From Ureibacillus manganicus DSM 26584 (lineage in GTDB: Bacteria; Bacillota; Bacilli; Bacillales_A; Planococcaceae): 64,000 nt of DNA. Positions 52,634 to 62,805 of this stretch are shown here, piece after piece. The stretch is taken from assembly GCF_000772945.1 (NCBI RefSeq), contig NZ_JPVN01000012.1, positions 62,001-126,000 of the forward strand. The letters are read 5' to 3'. Made by a program: the position numbers and the translations under genes. The notes under the pieces were generated by a model. The model had not been told where the DNA came from, searched no databases, and saw nothing but the letters and a program-made list of their open reading frames with translations. Each line of letters starts with the position of its first letter. Position 1 is the first letter of the stretch.

Positions 52634-54206
52634 TCAACTCTCCATTCTCAATACGAAATGTTCCATTTGTAAGATTATTTAACAAACTTGATTTTCTACC
52701 AATTTGTATATGTGTACCGGGATAAGCTTCTTTTCTTACAATAATTTCTTCTTTGGCCGACAGTCTTAACTCTTTCATCATTTCTTTTATTTCAGTGTCT
52801 ATTTTTTCAGCGAATTGTTTCTTCTGTTCAATCATTTGCTTCACTTGATTAAGAGCATCCAATTGTGTACTGTTCATTTTATCGAATGATAAATGCATAT
52901 TGTTTAATTGAGAGGAAATTTGGATTATTTCTTCATGTATTCCTTTTAAGGTTTGTGCTTTTTCTTGGATGAATTCCATTTTTTTTCGCCTCTGATTACC
53001 TTCTACTATAAGTTCTGTTCTTCTTTCCATCTTATTTCCTGATATAGCAGTAATAATCGTATATTGAGCAACGGCCCTACCGCCTATTATTTTTCCTTTT
53101 TGTTCATCAACATGTATTTTACTTGCTGTTAAATTTGAACCTAATGCATATGAACCAATAATAATTTCATTACCAGCGATTAAGTTTGCTTCATGAACAT
53201 GTTTTGCATAAACATTATTTTTTGCTTCAACTCTCGTTTTACCTAAGCCAAAAATACCCCCACGGATAAAAATATCACCTTCAGTGGACATAATTAACTT
53301 CGCACCATTTACACCTTCTAAGTGCTCGATAGAAATATCTCTCGATGCAACTACACTAAATCCATTTTGTACTGTACCACGTATACTAATTGAACCATCA
53401 AATTGAATATTTCCAGTGTCAAAACCAACATCTCCTGCAATTATTAAATGTTTACTAATTGAGACTGTTCCATTTTTTCGATCAATGACACCACTACTTT
53501 TAGCACGAAGGATTATTTTTCCTGCCTCTTTAACTTCAAATGCAGTCTTAGGATCATATTTTAATGGTATATCTTTTCCTGGTGGAGCAGGTATATCTTC
53601 GCCAAAAATATTTCTTCCCGGTGTTCCAGATTCAGCGGATATTTTTTCGCCTAACCAGTCTCCTTCGCTAATCTCAAAAATAAAATTCATATCAAAGAAA
53701 TCTGCACGTCCATCTTCACGGATAAGAGGTTTTCGTTCAGGTATTTCTAAATAACGAACAGTCGCATCTTTACCTTTTACGGAATCCTCCCCTTTTGCAA
53801 CCACGAATGATTTTCCAGGTTCAATGTTTGTAAAATCTATTGGCAATAAGCCATATTTAATATTTTTCTCTTGTAATAGTGAATTTACTTTTTGTCTTAT
53901 CTCATCTTGATTTGCCATGATTGTTTCTTTAGATTCATTTATGTATATTGATGCTGACAATTTATCAATAGCAACTTCAATTTCAATCAGAGGAAGAAAC
54001 TTGCCAATTTCAACAGGCAAAGACGTTTCATTTGATAGCACTTTTTTTAGCAAAGCGAAATTTGTTAATTTTATTTGAGGATATGTATTTATTATTTCTT
54101 GAAAGTTTTTAATTGGAAAACCAACTTTAATTGTTTGAATAAAAACTTTCCCATTTTCTTCAATAATATTGATAAATTCATTTGAGAAAATTAACATCGC
54201 TATCAC
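52626..54206 (-). CDS. FapA-family (DUF342) polymerising protein
   Basis: 526 aa. After an N-terminal region comes the FapA core (DGRADFFDMNFIFEISEGDWLG, GTPGRNIFGEDIPAPPGKDI), then a right-handed beta-helix of short repeats (IAGDVGFDTGNIQFDGSISIRGTV and following), and a coiled coil of about 80 residues near 400-480. Such proteins self-assemble as scaffolds; named members help place flagella or regulate kinases, but most are uncharacterised. Translationally overlaps the downstream GDPD gene. Not linked to flagellar genes here. Confidence 0.85.
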   Translation of the reverse strand: MIAMLIFSNEFINIIEENGKVFIQTIKVGFPIKNFQEIINTYPQIKLTNFALLKKVLSNETSLPVEIGKFLPLIEIEVAIDKLSASIYINESKETIMANQDEIRQKVNSLLQEKNIKYGLLPIDFTNIEPGKSFVVAKGEDSVKGKDATVRYLEIPERKPLIREDGRADFFDMNFIFEISEGDWLGEKISAESGTPGRNIFGEDIPAPPGKDIPLKYDPKTAFEVKEAGKIILRAKSSGVIDRKNGTVSISKHLIIAGDVGFDTGNIQFDGSISIRGTVQNGFSVVASRDISIEHLEGVNGAKLIMSTEGDIFIRGGIFGLGKTRVEAKNNVYAKHVHEANLIAGNEIIIGSYALGSNLTASKIHVDEQKGKIIGGRAVAQYTIITAISGNKMERRTELIVEGNQRRKKMEFIQEKAQTLKGIHEEIIQISSQLNNMHLSFDKMNSTQLDALNQVKQMIEQKKQFAEKIDTEIKEMMKELRLSAKEEIIVRKEAYPGTHIQIGRKSSLLNNLTNGTFRIENGELNV

Positions 54207-54324
54207 CCTCCAAACTAATATTACTTAATAGTATATACAATTATAATATTTTTGTTTAGAGTGATTTTTCTTATTCTGAATGCCGAAATACCTAAATTAT
54301 TATTATCCAACAAATAATTATCCA

Positions 54325-54358
54325 TAAAAAAAGAAAAGCCTTAGGTTAAAGACTTTTC
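54325..54358 (-). terminator. Terminator after the holin gene
   Basis: GAAAAG / CTTTTC arms with a 14-base loop and a seven-T run on the minus strand. Confidence 0.65.
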
Positions 54359-54391
54359 AAATATTATATATTTTTTCATTATTTATAAAGT

Positions 54392-54649
54392 TTACTTTTT
54401 CCTAGGTTCTAAATATGATAATGCTTGTTCGCTGTCTTTAATTCCTTCTGTAGTTGGATCCACAATAACACCTAGGAATACAAAAATCATTAATACCGTT
54501 TCAGCTAACTCTGTAATTTGGGCATTGTATATTGTTAAATCCACATTAAAAATAGATGCAACTTGATTTAGAAATACTGAAAGTAATGCAATTATTGATA
54601 TCCAGAAGGATTTATGTTTAAATCTAACTTTCCAGTTTATACCCATCAT
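54392..54649 (-). CDS. Phage-type holin (phi LC3 family), orphan
   Basis: 85 aa. N-terminal INWKVRFKHKSFWISIIALLSVFLNQ, second hydrophobic stretch LAETVLMIFVFLGVI, and the C-terminal VDPTTEGIKDSEQALSYLEPRKK, all diagnostic of the phage_holin_1 family. ATG at 54649 follows a near-perfect AGGAGGTGATT; an in-frame GTG at 54658 lies inside this site. There is no endolysin or other phage gene in the window, so it is either a leftover or a domesticated holin beside spo0A. The spo0A-holin gap is described separately. Confidence 0.88.
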   Translation of the reverse strand: MMGINWKVRFKHKSFWISIIALLSVFLNQVASIFNVDLTIYNAQITELAETVLMIFVFLGVIVDPTTEGIKDSEQALSYLEPRKK

Positions 54650-54757
54650 TTTAATCACCTCCTATCTTTCAAAATTTTCCTATTACATGAATTGTTTTTA
54701 CTAATATTGTATTTTTCAAAAAGATTAACGAACCAACACTTGCCTACGAAAAAATAA

Positions 54758-54809
54758 AAATGCTCTAGAAAGATTCAATTAAAAATAATTAAATCATTCT
54801 AGAGCATTT
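54758..54809. repeat. Hairpin in the spo0A-holin gap
   Basis: 18-base arms (54758-54775, 54792-54809) with one mismatch around TCTAGA, loop 16 bases. The 381-base gap (54650-55030) holds this, a smaller hairpin CAAAACA/TTGTTTTG near 54855-54874, and no supported gene. It may end the spo0A transcript. Confidence 0.6.
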
Positions 54810-55030
54810 AAATAAAAGACCCCCGGAAAAGTCTAGGGATCTCTAATGGCAATGCAAAACAAAAGTTGTTTTGTAAGTTAATTGTAAAATTATTTTTTGA
54901 TACTATCAATAAGTAAATTATTCCAATACTACAAACAAGCTTCCAATCGCACCTAAAAAACTTAATACTGAAAGTACATATATGAAAGTAGGTAAATAAT
55001 CAATATGGGATTATTCCCGAAAATAATCTA

Positions 55031-55822
55031 TTAAGATGCAACTAATTCAATACGAATTTTATCAGCAATCATAGCAATGAATTCTGAATTAGTTGGTTTT
55101 GATTTTAAATGGTGAACTGTGTATCCAAACATTTGTGAAATCGACTCGTAATTTCCACGATTCCATGCAACTTCAATGGCATGACGAATCGCACGCTCTA
55201 CACGTGAAGGAGTAGTGCCAAATTTCTTTGCAATTTCTGGATATAAAATTTTTGTAACAGAACCTAACAATTCAATATCATAATAAACCATTTGAATTGC
55301 CTCTCTTAAATAGGAGTACCCTTTAATATGTGCAGGTACGCCAATTTCCTTAATAATAGCAGTTATTGTCGTATCAAGTTGACGTTGATTTACTTTTCCT
55401 GTTGGTTCTGGCTGTAATACACTTTGACGTTTTACCGTCTCTGGTTTTTGACCAGCACAATGTAATATTTTTTGTACAAGTTGATCAAATTCAAATGGTT
55501 TAAGCATGAAATAAGATGCACCATAAGTTACCGCTTGTTTCATAACATCTTCTTGCCCAAACGCAGTTAACATAATTACTTGAGTATTTGCATAGCGTTC
55601 ATCACCATACATTGCTTCTAAGACAGCAAGTCCATCTAAATGAGGCATGATAATATCTAATAACAATACTTCTGGTTGAAAATCTTCTAACATTTTTAAA
55701 CATAATTTTCCATTTGGTGCAGTTGCTACAATTTCAATATCGTGATGATTCTCAAAAAATTGTTCTAATGTCCTTACTAAATCTCTATTATCGTCAGCAA
55801 TCGCTACTCTTACTTTCGCCAA
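55031..55822 (-). CDS. spo0A: Sporulation master regulator Spo0A
   Basis: 263 aa response regulator, end point of the sporulation phosphorelay. Receiver with acidic pocket D10-D11 and phospho-acceptor D56 (LLLDIIMP), conserved TAFGQ and LKPF switch residues, a 20-residue variable linker ([16 protein letters not shown]), then the DNA-binding domain with [21 protein letters not shown], almost identical to Bacillus. ATG at 55822 follows AGGGGG. A perfect 0A box lies upstream. Its place after spoIVB is conserved in spore formers. Confidence 0.98.
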   Translation of the reverse strand: MAKVRVAIADDNRDLVRTLEQFFENHHDIEIVATAPNGKLCLKMLEDFQPEVLLLDIIMPHLDGLAVLEAMYGDERYANTQVIMLTAFGQEDVMKQAVTYGASYFMLKPFEFDQLVQKILHCAGQKPETVKRQSVLQPEPTGKVNQRQLDTTITAIIKEIGVPAHIKGYSYLREAIQMVYYDIELLGSVTKILYPEIAKKFGTTPSRVERAIRHAIEVAWNRGNYESISQMFGYTVHHLKSKPTNSEFIAMIADKIRIELVAS

Positions 55823-55906
55823 AAAAATTCCCCCTAGTGTCTATTTCTACTAAAAAGTACCCCTTTATTAAAGAAGTCACAGTTTTTTTTACTCGACGAT
55901 TCTAAT

Positions 55907-55913
55907 TTCGACA
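55907..55913 (-). promoter_or_regulatory. 0A box upstream of spo0A
   Basis: TGTCGAA on the minus strand, exact Spo0A-box consensus, 85 bases before the start codon; a near match TGTCGAT lies further upstream near 55977-55983. Supports autoregulation. Confidence 0.7.
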
Positions 55914-56039
55914 TTTGCCACAAAAAACCTTTTTGAATTTTCAAAATGATTATCAAGTCCGATAAATTCATACTGTATCGACAAATTAATCGCTACTTCA
56001 ACATTTATTCAGCTTAAAATTATCATTAACGCAAGAAAA

Positions 56040-56067
56040 AGACTACGTAATTATCTCTACGTAGTCT
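56040..56067 (-). terminator. spoIVB terminator
   Basis: Perfect 10-base arms AGACTACGTA / TACGTAGTCT, 8-base loop, minus strand continues TTTTTCTTGC. Confidence 0.85.
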
Positions 56068-56078
56068 GAATTTATTAA

Positions 56079-57017
56079 TTATGGTTTTTTCTTTAACATC
56101 TCTACAACTGATATTGCTGCACCTTTTGAGGGTTGTTCGACAAACATATGCGTAACTGCCCCTACAAATTTACCGTCCTGTATAATTGGACTTCCACTCA
56201 TTCCTTGTAAAATGCCACCTGTTTTATCTAATAATTTTTTATCTGTAACAACAAATTGTAAAAAACTATCTTCAGTTTTTATAATGTCTATCTCAAATTT
56301 CTCTACTTTTGACCCTTCTATTGCAGTGTAAAGTTCCGCTTTCCCTAATTGTATATCCTTCTCATGCATAATTTCTATTGGTTGTCGTAAACTTTGATTA
56401 TTGGTCTCCCACTGTCCAAATATACCATATAAATCATTGGATTTTATATTTCCCAGTCGGATATTGTTATTTTCTATGACAGAAATTTTATAGCCTGGAT
56501 GTCCTGGACTACTCTTTTTTATTTGCTCAATCGATGCTAAAAAAATAGATCCTTCAATAAATTTCGGTGGTGCATTTAACACTCCATCAATAATTTGGTG
56601 TCCTAATGCTCCATATTGTTTAGATTCTGGATCAATATATGTTAACGTTCCAATTCCATCTGTTTCATCTTTCAAGAATGGCAAAATATTACTTGCTTCT
56701 TGTTTTGTTAAGGCTAATTGTTTCTTTTCATCCTTCTTTTGAATAGAAAGCGTCAAGTTACTTCCATTCAGTTCTTCTTTAAGTGAACTAACAGAATTGA
56801 TTTTTCGTCCATTTAATTCTGTTATAAAATCACCTTTTTTCAACCATTCCCCATTAGGTAATAATACATCATGAGCAACATAGACAAATGGTAATTGTAA
56901 CTGTATTCCAATAGATTCACCCATCGGAATGAGCTTTTTTGCTTCCGCATAAACCGTGTGTGATCCAAGAAAAGTGATGAGTAAAATTATTGTAAACAGT
57001 TTACGCATATGTCTCAT
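56079..57017 (-). CDS. spoIVB: SpoIVB peptidase (S55), short form
   Basis: Forespore-secreted serine protease that triggers pro-sigma-K processing. 312 aa, clearly shorter than B. subtilis SpoIVB (about 425). It has a signal peptide (to about residue 25), a compact PDZ (LPNGEWLKKGDFITELNGRKI), and the S55 domain with GALGH (catalytic His) and GMSGSPII (catalytic Ser). It lacks about 70 residues before the IPMGESIG block, part of the PDZ, and the last ~15 residues. ATG at 57017 follows AGGAGGTGG. Same order recN-spoIVB-spo0A as in Bacillus. Confidence 0.93.
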   Translation of the reverse strand: MRHMRKLFTIILLITFLGSHTVYAEAKKLIPMGESIGIQLQLPFVYVAHDVLLPNGEWLKKGDFITELNGRKINSVSSLKEELNGSNLTLSIQKKDEKKQLALTKQEASNILPFLKDETDGIGTLTYIDPESKQYGALGHQIIDGVLNAPPKFIEGSIFLASIEQIKKSSPGHPGYKISVIENNNIRLGNIKSNDLYGIFGQWETNNQSLRQPIEIMHEKDIQLGKAELYTAIEGSKVEKFEIDIIKTEDSFLQFVVTDKKLLDKTGGILQGMSGSPIIQDGKFVGAVTHMFVEQPSKGAAISVVEMLKKKP

Positions 57018-57164
57018 AGTCCACCTCCTCTAAAGTTTGTAACATTACTATGTGTCAGAAACCATTCATTAATGAGAGGTAAATATTTGTCGTGAAATAC
57101 TTAAAAAAATTTAGAAAACTTTACTATTCAAAATTTGCTTTCGTTGCACTTTTGAAGTAAATAA

Positions 57165-57205
57165 AAAATTGTCGACTAATACATATATATATTGTCGACA
57201 ATTTT
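57165..57205 (-). terminator. recN terminator
   Basis: Perfect 12-base arms AAAATTGTCGAC / GTCGACAATTTT with a 17-base loop just past the recN stop. Confidence 0.85.
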
Positions 57206-57211
57206 CTGAAA

Positions 57212-58912
57212 TTATATTTTCACTTTTGTTTCTTTTTTTCGTTCATCCGCTAAATTTAATAACTCTTTTGCATGTTGCAATGTTAAATCTGTAATTTCAG
57301 CACCGCTCATCATTCGGCTAATTTCTTCGGCTCTTTCTTCTATTGTAATATTTGATACGGTTGTAAACGTTCGATTATCTTCTACTTCTTTTCTTATTAA
57401 ATAATGTTGATCCGCCATTGCGGCCACTTGAGGTAAATGTGTGATGCAAAGCACCTGCGAATGATAAGACACTGCTGAAATCTTTTCTGCAATTGCTTGA
57501 GCAACTCGACCACTAACTCCTGTATCAACTTCGTCAAATATAATTGATGTAACTCCTTCTGTTGAGGAAAAGATTGTTTTTAAAGCTAGCATAATGCGTG
57601 ATAATTCTCCACCAGAAGCTATCTTTGGTAAAGATTTCGGAGGTTCTCCAACATTCGTCGAAATATAAAACGTTATTTGGTCCTTCCCGTTTACGTCAAA
57701 CTGTTTTAATGTGTCAAAATTAACAATAAATTTAGCCTTTTCCATATGTAGATCGCGAAGTTGTTCCATAATGGCTTCACTTAATTTACCTGCACTTGTT
57801 TTTCTAACAGCAGTAAGTTGCAATGCATATTCTTCTAACTCTTGTTCAAGATTATGAAGTTTTTGTTCGAGAAGTCGTATATTCTCATCTCGGTTTACGA
57901 GCTGATCCAATTCTTCCTTTATTTTTTCAAGATATGTTAGTATTTCTTCAACGGTAGATCCATACTTTCTTTTCAAAGTCTGGTATTGTGTTAAACGATG
58001 TTCCACTTCGTTTAATCTCTCTGGATTAAATTCAAGATCATCGAGAATACTTTTAATCTGGTATGAGGCATCTTGAAGGGAATAAAACGAAGAAGCGACA
58101 ATTTCATGAATTTCTTTAAATTGAACATCAATTTCAGCAATATCATCTAATGCTCCCATTGACTTACCTATTAAGTCTAATCCATTCATTTCTCCAGATA
58201 TCGCATCATAAGCAATATTTGCACGCTCAAAAATTTTATGAAAATTACTCAATCGTCTTCTTTCATCTAGTAATTCGTCTTCTTCACCTATTTTTAACTT
58301 TGCTTCTTCAATTTCCTTTATTTGAAACTGGTATAAATCAATTTTTTGTATTGAACGTTTTTCATCATTGCTTAACTGTACAATCTCTTTATATAAATTA
58401 CGATAATCATGGTAGCTTTTTGTATATTTGTCTTTAATTGATGAGATATCATTGGAAGCAAAGTAATCGAGTAAGTGAATATGTTGCTTCTCGTCCATTA
58501 ATTCCTGGTTTTCGTGTTGTCCGTGAATATCAACTAATTTACTACCAATTTCACGTAAAATCGATAAAGGGACAAGTTTACCATTTATTCGACAAATACT
58601 TTTTCCTTTTTCGCTAATTTCACGTTGTAAAATTACTGAATCTTCCTCTATCTCAATTCCTACATCTTGTAGCTTTTCACAAATTGCATGATGATTATTC
58701 GTTATTTGAAATAATCCGGAAAGTTCAGCTTTTCTCGCTCCATGACGTATAAATTCATGGGATGCTCGACCACCTGCTAGTTGATGAACCGCATCAATAA
58801 TAATTGATTTTCCTGCGCCTGTTTCACCCGTCAGGACTGTTAAACCTTCAAAAAAACTTACAGTCAGATCATCAATAATTGCAAAATTACGAATATTGAG
58901 CTCTCTTAGCAA
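57212..58912 (-). CDS. recN: DNA repair protein RecN
   Basis: 566 aa SMC-like ATPase, early responder at double-strand breaks. Walker A GETGAGKS at residues 29-36, long coiled coils (about 155-385) around a hinge, then signature ASGGELSRIMLAL, Walker B SIIFDEVDTGVSG and the H-loop CITHLPQVAAMAD. ATG at 58912. Follows argR as in B. subtilis; no LexA box is seen in the 158-base gap. Confidence 0.96.
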   Translation of the reverse strand: MLRELNIRNFAIIDDLTVSFFEGLTVLTGETGAGKSIIIDAVHQLAGGRASHEFIRHGARKAELSGLFQITNNHHAICEKLQDVGIEIEEDSVILQREISEKGKSICRINGKLVPLSILREIGSKLVDIHGQHENQELMDEKQHIHLLDYFASNDISSIKDKYTKSYHDYRNLYKEIVQLSNDEKRSIQKIDLYQFQIKEIEEAKLKIGEEDELLDERRRLSNFHKIFERANIAYDAISGEMNGLDLIGKSMGALDDIAEIDVQFKEIHEIVASSFYSLQDASYQIKSILDDLEFNPERLNEVEHRLTQYQTLKRKYGSTVEEILTYLEKIKEELDQLVNRDENIRLLEQKLHNLEQELEEYALQLTAVRKTSAGKLSEAIMEQLRDLHMEKAKFIVNFDTLKQFDVNGKDQITFYISTNVGEPPKSLPKIASGGELSRIMLALKTIFSSTEGVTSIIFDEVDTGVSGRVAQAIAEKISAVSYHSQVLCITHLPQVAAMADQHYLIRKEVEDNRTFTTVSNITIEERAEEISRMMSGAEITDLTLQHAKELLNLADERKKETKVKI

Positions 58913-59070
58913 ACATAATCACCTCAAATTATCAAATTCGCCTTGTTTTCCACATTTCCCAGTAGTTTTGTACCAGCCAAAAACACTTGGCGGATTTAGC
59001 TCAGCTTGCTGAACAGATTAATATTTTATATCTGTCCCACGATAAATGTAGGGCAGTCAATTGAATGGAG

Positions 59071-59520
59071 TTATAACATTTCTAATAATCGCGTCCTAAT
59101 TAATTCTCGATCACTTTCAGTACGACAAATGATTAAAACTGTATCATCACCTGAAATTGTACCAATAATTTCGTTCCAATCTAGTTGGTCAATTAATACA
59201 GCAATGGCATTTCCGTTCCCAGGTAACGCTTTAAGTACTAACATGTGAGAAGCACCATCAATACTTATGAATGCATCTGATAGAGATCGTTGTAGTTTTT
59301 GTAGTGGGTTAAATCTTTGATCAGCAGGTAGACTATATTTGTATCTACCATCTTGCATTGGTACCTTTACTAAATGTAATTCCTTTATATCTCTTGACAC
59401 TGTTGCTTGCGTTATATTATAGCCAGCTTCTCTTAACCGTTCGACGATTTCGTCTTGTGTCTCAATGTTTTCGTTCGCAATGATTTCTCGGATTCTCATA
59501 TGACGTTGACCCTTGTTCAT
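59071..59520 (-). CDS. argR: Arginine repressor ArgR/AhrC
   Basis: 149 aa. Winged helix N-terminal ([41 protein letters not shown]) and a C-terminal arginine-binding hexamerisation domain with [15 protein letters not shown] and [13 protein letters not shown]. Represses arginine synthesis and activates breakdown when arginine is bound. An ARG-box-like stretch (CATGAATATATATGTATA, 59533-59550) precedes it, too weak to be sure. ATG at 59520 follows GAGAGGTG. Confidence 0.95.
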   Translation of the reverse strand: MNKGQRHMRIREIIANENIETQDEIVERLREAGYNITQATVSRDIKELHLVKVPMQDGRYKYSLPADQRFNPLQKLQRSLSDAFISIDGASHMLVLKALPGNGNAIAVLIDQLDWNEIIGTISGDDTVLIICRTESDRELIRTRLLEML

Positions 59521-59613
59521 TTATACACCTCTCATGAATATATATGTATAATTATACTAACATTTTATGCTAATTTTTCAAGCGACATAAAGTGACATTA
59601 TGTTTTAACTACA

Positions 59614-59660
59614 CAAAAAGAATGTCCCAATAGTTTGCAATGCATAACTTTGGGACTTTT
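59614..59660 (-). terminator. Terminator after tlyA
   Basis: GTCCCAA (59624-59630) and TTGGGAC (59650-59656), with flanking AAAAAG/CTTTT pairs. Ends the xseA-to-tlyA transcript. Confidence 0.65.
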
Positions 59661-59740
59661 ATAGTTAAAATAGTATTCGTAAAATATCCTAATGTTAAAG
59701 ACTTCTACACAACCATTATAGTCATGCTTATTCTTTTATT

Positions 59741-60559
59741 TCATTTTAGTTTTTCATGGGCTAAATCGACGATTGATTTAAAATCTGTGAATGCTTCTAT
59801 AGAATCATTTTCTTTAGGATTTATTAAGTGGAAAAGGAACTCAATATTCCCCTCACCACCTGTAATAGGTGAAAACGATGCATCTATTACAATAAATCCA
59901 ATTTCAGTAGCCATTGTTGCCGTTTTTTCCAAAACTTCAAGATGTACTTTAGGCTCTCTTACTATCCCTTTTTTTCCGACATTTTCTTTACCAGCTTCAA
60001 ATTGTGGTTTAACTAATGCCATAACATCTCCGCCAGGTATTAAAATTGTTTTCAATACAGGTAGAATTAGGGACAAAGAAATAAACGACACGTCAATCGT
60101 TGCAAAATTAGGTAACCCATTTTGAAAGTCTTCAGGTTTAGAATAACGAAAATTTGTTTTTTCCATGACAGTCACACGGTCATCAGATCGAATTTTCCAT
60201 GCTAGCTGATTTGTTCCAACGTCCAAGGCATAACAATGTTTCGCACCATTTTGCAATGCACAATCGGTAAAACCACCTGTTGAAGACCCAATATCTAACA
60301 TAATTTTGCCATCTACTGACATATCAAATATTTCTAATGCTTTTTCTAACTTTAATCCGCCACGACTTACATATTTTAATTGGCTTCCTTTTAGTTGAAG
60401 AGGTGCATCAACGGATATTTTTTCGCCAGCCTTATCGATTCGCGTTTCATTCGAATAAACGAGACCAGCCATAATTGACCGCTTCGCTTTTTCACGTGTT
60501 TCACATAATCCTCTTTCAACTAAAAGAACGTCTACACGTTCTTTTATCTGTTTTGTCAT
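59741..60559 (-). CDS. yqxC: TlyA-family rRNA 2'-O-methyltransferase / hemolysin-like
   Basis: 272 aa. N-terminal S4 RNA-binding domain ([28 protein letters not shown]) followed by an FtsJ-type methyltransferase with SAM motif [19 protein letters not shown] and catalytic K-D-K-E pattern residues (VDVSF, LVKPQFE). TlyA methylates 16S and 23S rRNA in mycobacteria; the Bacillus orthologue is YqxC. Overlaps dxs by four bases. Confidence 0.92.
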   Translation of the reverse strand: MTKQIKERVDVLLVERGLCETREKAKRSIMAGLVYSNETRIDKAGEKISVDAPLQLKGSQLKYVSRGGLKLEKALEIFDMSVDGKIMLDIGSSTGGFTDCALQNGAKHCYALDVGTNQLAWKIRSDDRVTVMEKTNFRYSKPEDFQNGLPNFATIDVSFISLSLILPVLKTILIPGGDVMALVKPQFEAGKENVGKKGIVREPKVHLEVLEKTATMATEIGFIVIDASFSPITGGEGNIEFLFHLINPKENDSIEAFTDFKSIVDLAHEKLK

Positions 60560-62457
60560 ACTGTTTTCGTTCCTAAAGGATTCTTCGTTTTCACTATTGT
60601 TTTAATTTGATCGATAATTGCTTCTTTTGTTATATGAATTTCTTCAAGCAATAAATCAACGCTTCCTTGTTCAATAAATTGGTCTGGAATACCAATACGA
60701 TCAATTTTCGTTTGATAATTATTTTCGCTTGCAAATTCTAATACAGCACTACCGAAACCACCTTGTAGAACAGCCTCTTCAACTGTTAAAATTGGCATAT
60801 TTGATGACATAATTTCGTGGAGCATTTCTTCATCCATCGGTTTAATAAATCGAGCATTCACTACTTTTACTTGGATTCCATTTTCAGCTAATTCTTCAAC
60901 CGCATCCATTACCATTGGAATTGTTGTACCAAAAGTTAGAATTACAGCGTTTGTACCTTCTCTTAATACTTCCCAACTTCCAATTGGAATTGATTTCATT
61001 TCATCATCTAACGGAACTCCATAGCCATTTCCACGTGGGAAACGCATAGCAATAGGACCTTCGTTGTAGTCAATTGCAGTTTTCACCATATGTTGACCTT
61101 CATTTTCATCTTTTGGCATCATTAACACAATATTAGGTATATGTCTTAAAAACGAAATATCATAGACACCTTGATGTGTTTCTCCATCCGCACCAACAAG
61201 TCCCGAACGATCGATACCAATAAACACATTTAAATTTTGTCGGGCAACATCATGTAATACTTGATCATATGCACGTTGTAAAAACGTTGAATAAATTGCT
61301 AAAAATGGTTTCATTCCCTGTGTGGCTAAACCTGCCGCCATCGTTACAGCATGCTGTTCAGCAATTCCTACATCAAAGAAACGATTAGGGAAATCCTTTT
61401 GAATCCCTTCCATTTTTGAACCAACTGGCATTGCAGGTGTAATTGCAACAATTCGTTCATCTGTTTTCATTAATTTACGAACTGATTCAGATACTAAGCT
61501 ACTCCAAGCTGGACCTTTTGTTTGGCTTTTTACAAAATCCCCAGTTTCCATTTTATATGGACCCGTTCCATGCCAAGTACCAATCGTGTCTTCTTCAGCT
61601 GGTTTGTAACCTTTACCTTTTTTCGTAATTACATGAACTAAAACTGGACCTTTTGCTTTTTTTGCATAATCTAATGTTTTTTCTAGAGAATCGATATCAT
61701 GTCCATCAATTGGTCCTAAATATTTAAAGCCCATTTCTTCAAAAAAGACTCCAGATACAACTAAATACTTTAAGCTATCTTTCACACGCTCTGCAGTATT
61801 TGCAAGTTTACCACCTAATACTGGAATTTTTTTCATCAAAGATTCTAGCTCTTCTTTTGCTTTTGAATATTCTTTTGCAGTACGAAGTCTACCCAAAATA
61901 TTATGAAGTGCACCGACATTTGGTGCGATCGACATTTCATTATCGTTTAGGATAACAATCATTCTAGTTTTTTCATGTCCTATATGATTTAAAGCTTCTA
62001 AAGCCATTCCGCCTGTTAATGCTCCGTCACCAATAATCGGTACAACATATGAATTATCCTTTTTTAAGTCTCTTGCAACTGCCATACCCATAGCTGCAGA
62101 CAGTGAAGTTGAACTATGTCCCGTTTCCCATTCATCATGTTCACTTTCATTACGCTTAGGGAATCCACTTAATCCTTTATATTGGCGTAATGTGTCGAAT
62201 TGACTTGCACGACCAGTCAAAATTTTATGAACATAAGTTTGGTGACCAACATCCCATATAAACTTGTCTTTTGGACTATTAAATGCTCTGTGTAAAGCAA
62301 TCGTTAGCTCTACTACACCTAAGTTAGGGCCAATATGTCCACCAGTATTTGAACATTTATTTATAAGAAATGAGCGAATGTCACTCGCAAGACTTTCTAG
62401 TTCTTTTTTAGTTAACTTTTTTAAAAAGGATGGACTAGTAATAGTAGTTAAATCCAT
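60556..62457 (-). CDS. dxs: 1-Deoxy-D-xylulose-5-phosphate synthase
   Basis: First enzyme of the MEP isoprenoid pathway; joins pyruvate and glyceraldehyde-3-phosphate with thiamine diphosphate. 633 aa. Thiamine motif [15 protein letters not shown] near residue 150, HTSTSLS-like [16 protein letters not shown], the second-domain [15 protein letters not shown] and [18 protein letters not shown] at 62457 follows GAGAGATGG. Together with ispA, tlyA, xseA and xseB it keeps the Bacillus gene order, but a 348-base repeat region separates it from ispA. Confidence 0.97.
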   Translation of the reverse strand: MDLTTITSPSFLKKLTKKELESLASDIRSFLINKCSNTGGHIGPNLGVVELTIALHRAFNSPKDKFIWDVGHQTYVHKILTGRASQFDTLRQYKGLSGFPKRNESEHDEWETGHSSTSLSAAMGMAVARDLKKDNSYVVPIIGDGALTGGMALEALNHIGHEKTRMIVILNDNEMSIAPNVGALHNILGRLRTAKEYSKAKEELESLMKKIPVLGGKLANTAERVKDSLKYLVVSGVFFEEMGFKYLGPIDGHDIDSLEKTLDYAKKAKGPVLVHVITKKGKGYKPAEEDTIGTWHGTGPYKMETGDFVKSQTKGPAWSSLVSESVRKLMKTDERIVAITPAMPVGSKMEGIQKDFPNRFFDVGIAEQHAVTMAAGLATQGMKPFLAIYSTFLQRAYDQVLHDVARQNLNVFIGIDRSGLVGADGETHQGVYDISFLRHIPNIVLMMPKDENEGQHMVKTAIDYNEGPIAMRFPRGNGYGVPLDDEMKSIPIGSWEVLREGTNAVILTFGTTIPMVMDAVEELAENGIQVKVVNARFIKPMDEEMLHEIMSSNMPILTVEEAVLQGGFGSAVLEFASENNYQTKIDRIGIPDQFIEQGSVDLLLEEIHITKEAIIDQIKTIVKTKNPLGTKTV

Positions 62458-62555
62458 CTCTCACACACCTTTTCATAAATTATTATCAGTAAATTGTTTT
62501 TCTTTAAGATTGTATACTATATTTGAAAACCCGCATTAGAAATGAAATCAATTCA

Positions 62556-62631
62556 GGCCAACAGGATGTTGGTCATATCACCGATGCCACAGAGGCCAAC
62601 AGGATGTTGGTCATATCACCGATGCCACAGG
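62556..62631. repeat. Tandem 38-base repeat (two copies)
   Basis: Units 62556-62593 and 62594-62631 differ only at the last base. Each starts with quasi-palindrome GGCCAACAGGATGTTGGTC and contains ATCACCGATGCCACAG. The same 19-base opening occurs once at 36052-36070. No credible gene. Confidence 0.9.
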
Positions 62632-62634
62632 ACG

Positions 62635-62716
62635 TGGCGTTTTCGGGGATAAGTGGCGTTTTCGGGGATAAGTGGCATTTTCGACGATAAGTGGCGTTTT
62701 CGACGATAAGTAGCGC
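62635..62716. repeat. Tandem 19-base repeat (four copies and a partial)
   Basis: TGGCGTTTTCGGGGATAAG at 62635-62653 and 62654-62672, then variants TGGCATTTTCGACGATAAG (62673-62691) and TGGCGTTTTCGACGATAAG (62692-62710), then TAGCGC. Together with the 38-base repeat it fills the dxs-ispA gap; the remaining bases are AT-rich without visible signal. Confidence 0.9.
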
Positions 62717-62805
62717 TCTTAAGCTTTGTTCTATATATATACAGTCGAAATGTGTTTTTCTAATTATAGCAGTGTTCGAGATTATGCAAAAGCAATTCAT
62801 TTTTA

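Noticed and set aside
62573-62800. 75-aa minus-strand frame between dxs and ispA
   Set aside because: It is made of the 38-base and 19-base tandem repeats, has no family match by eye, and no good ribosome-binding site.
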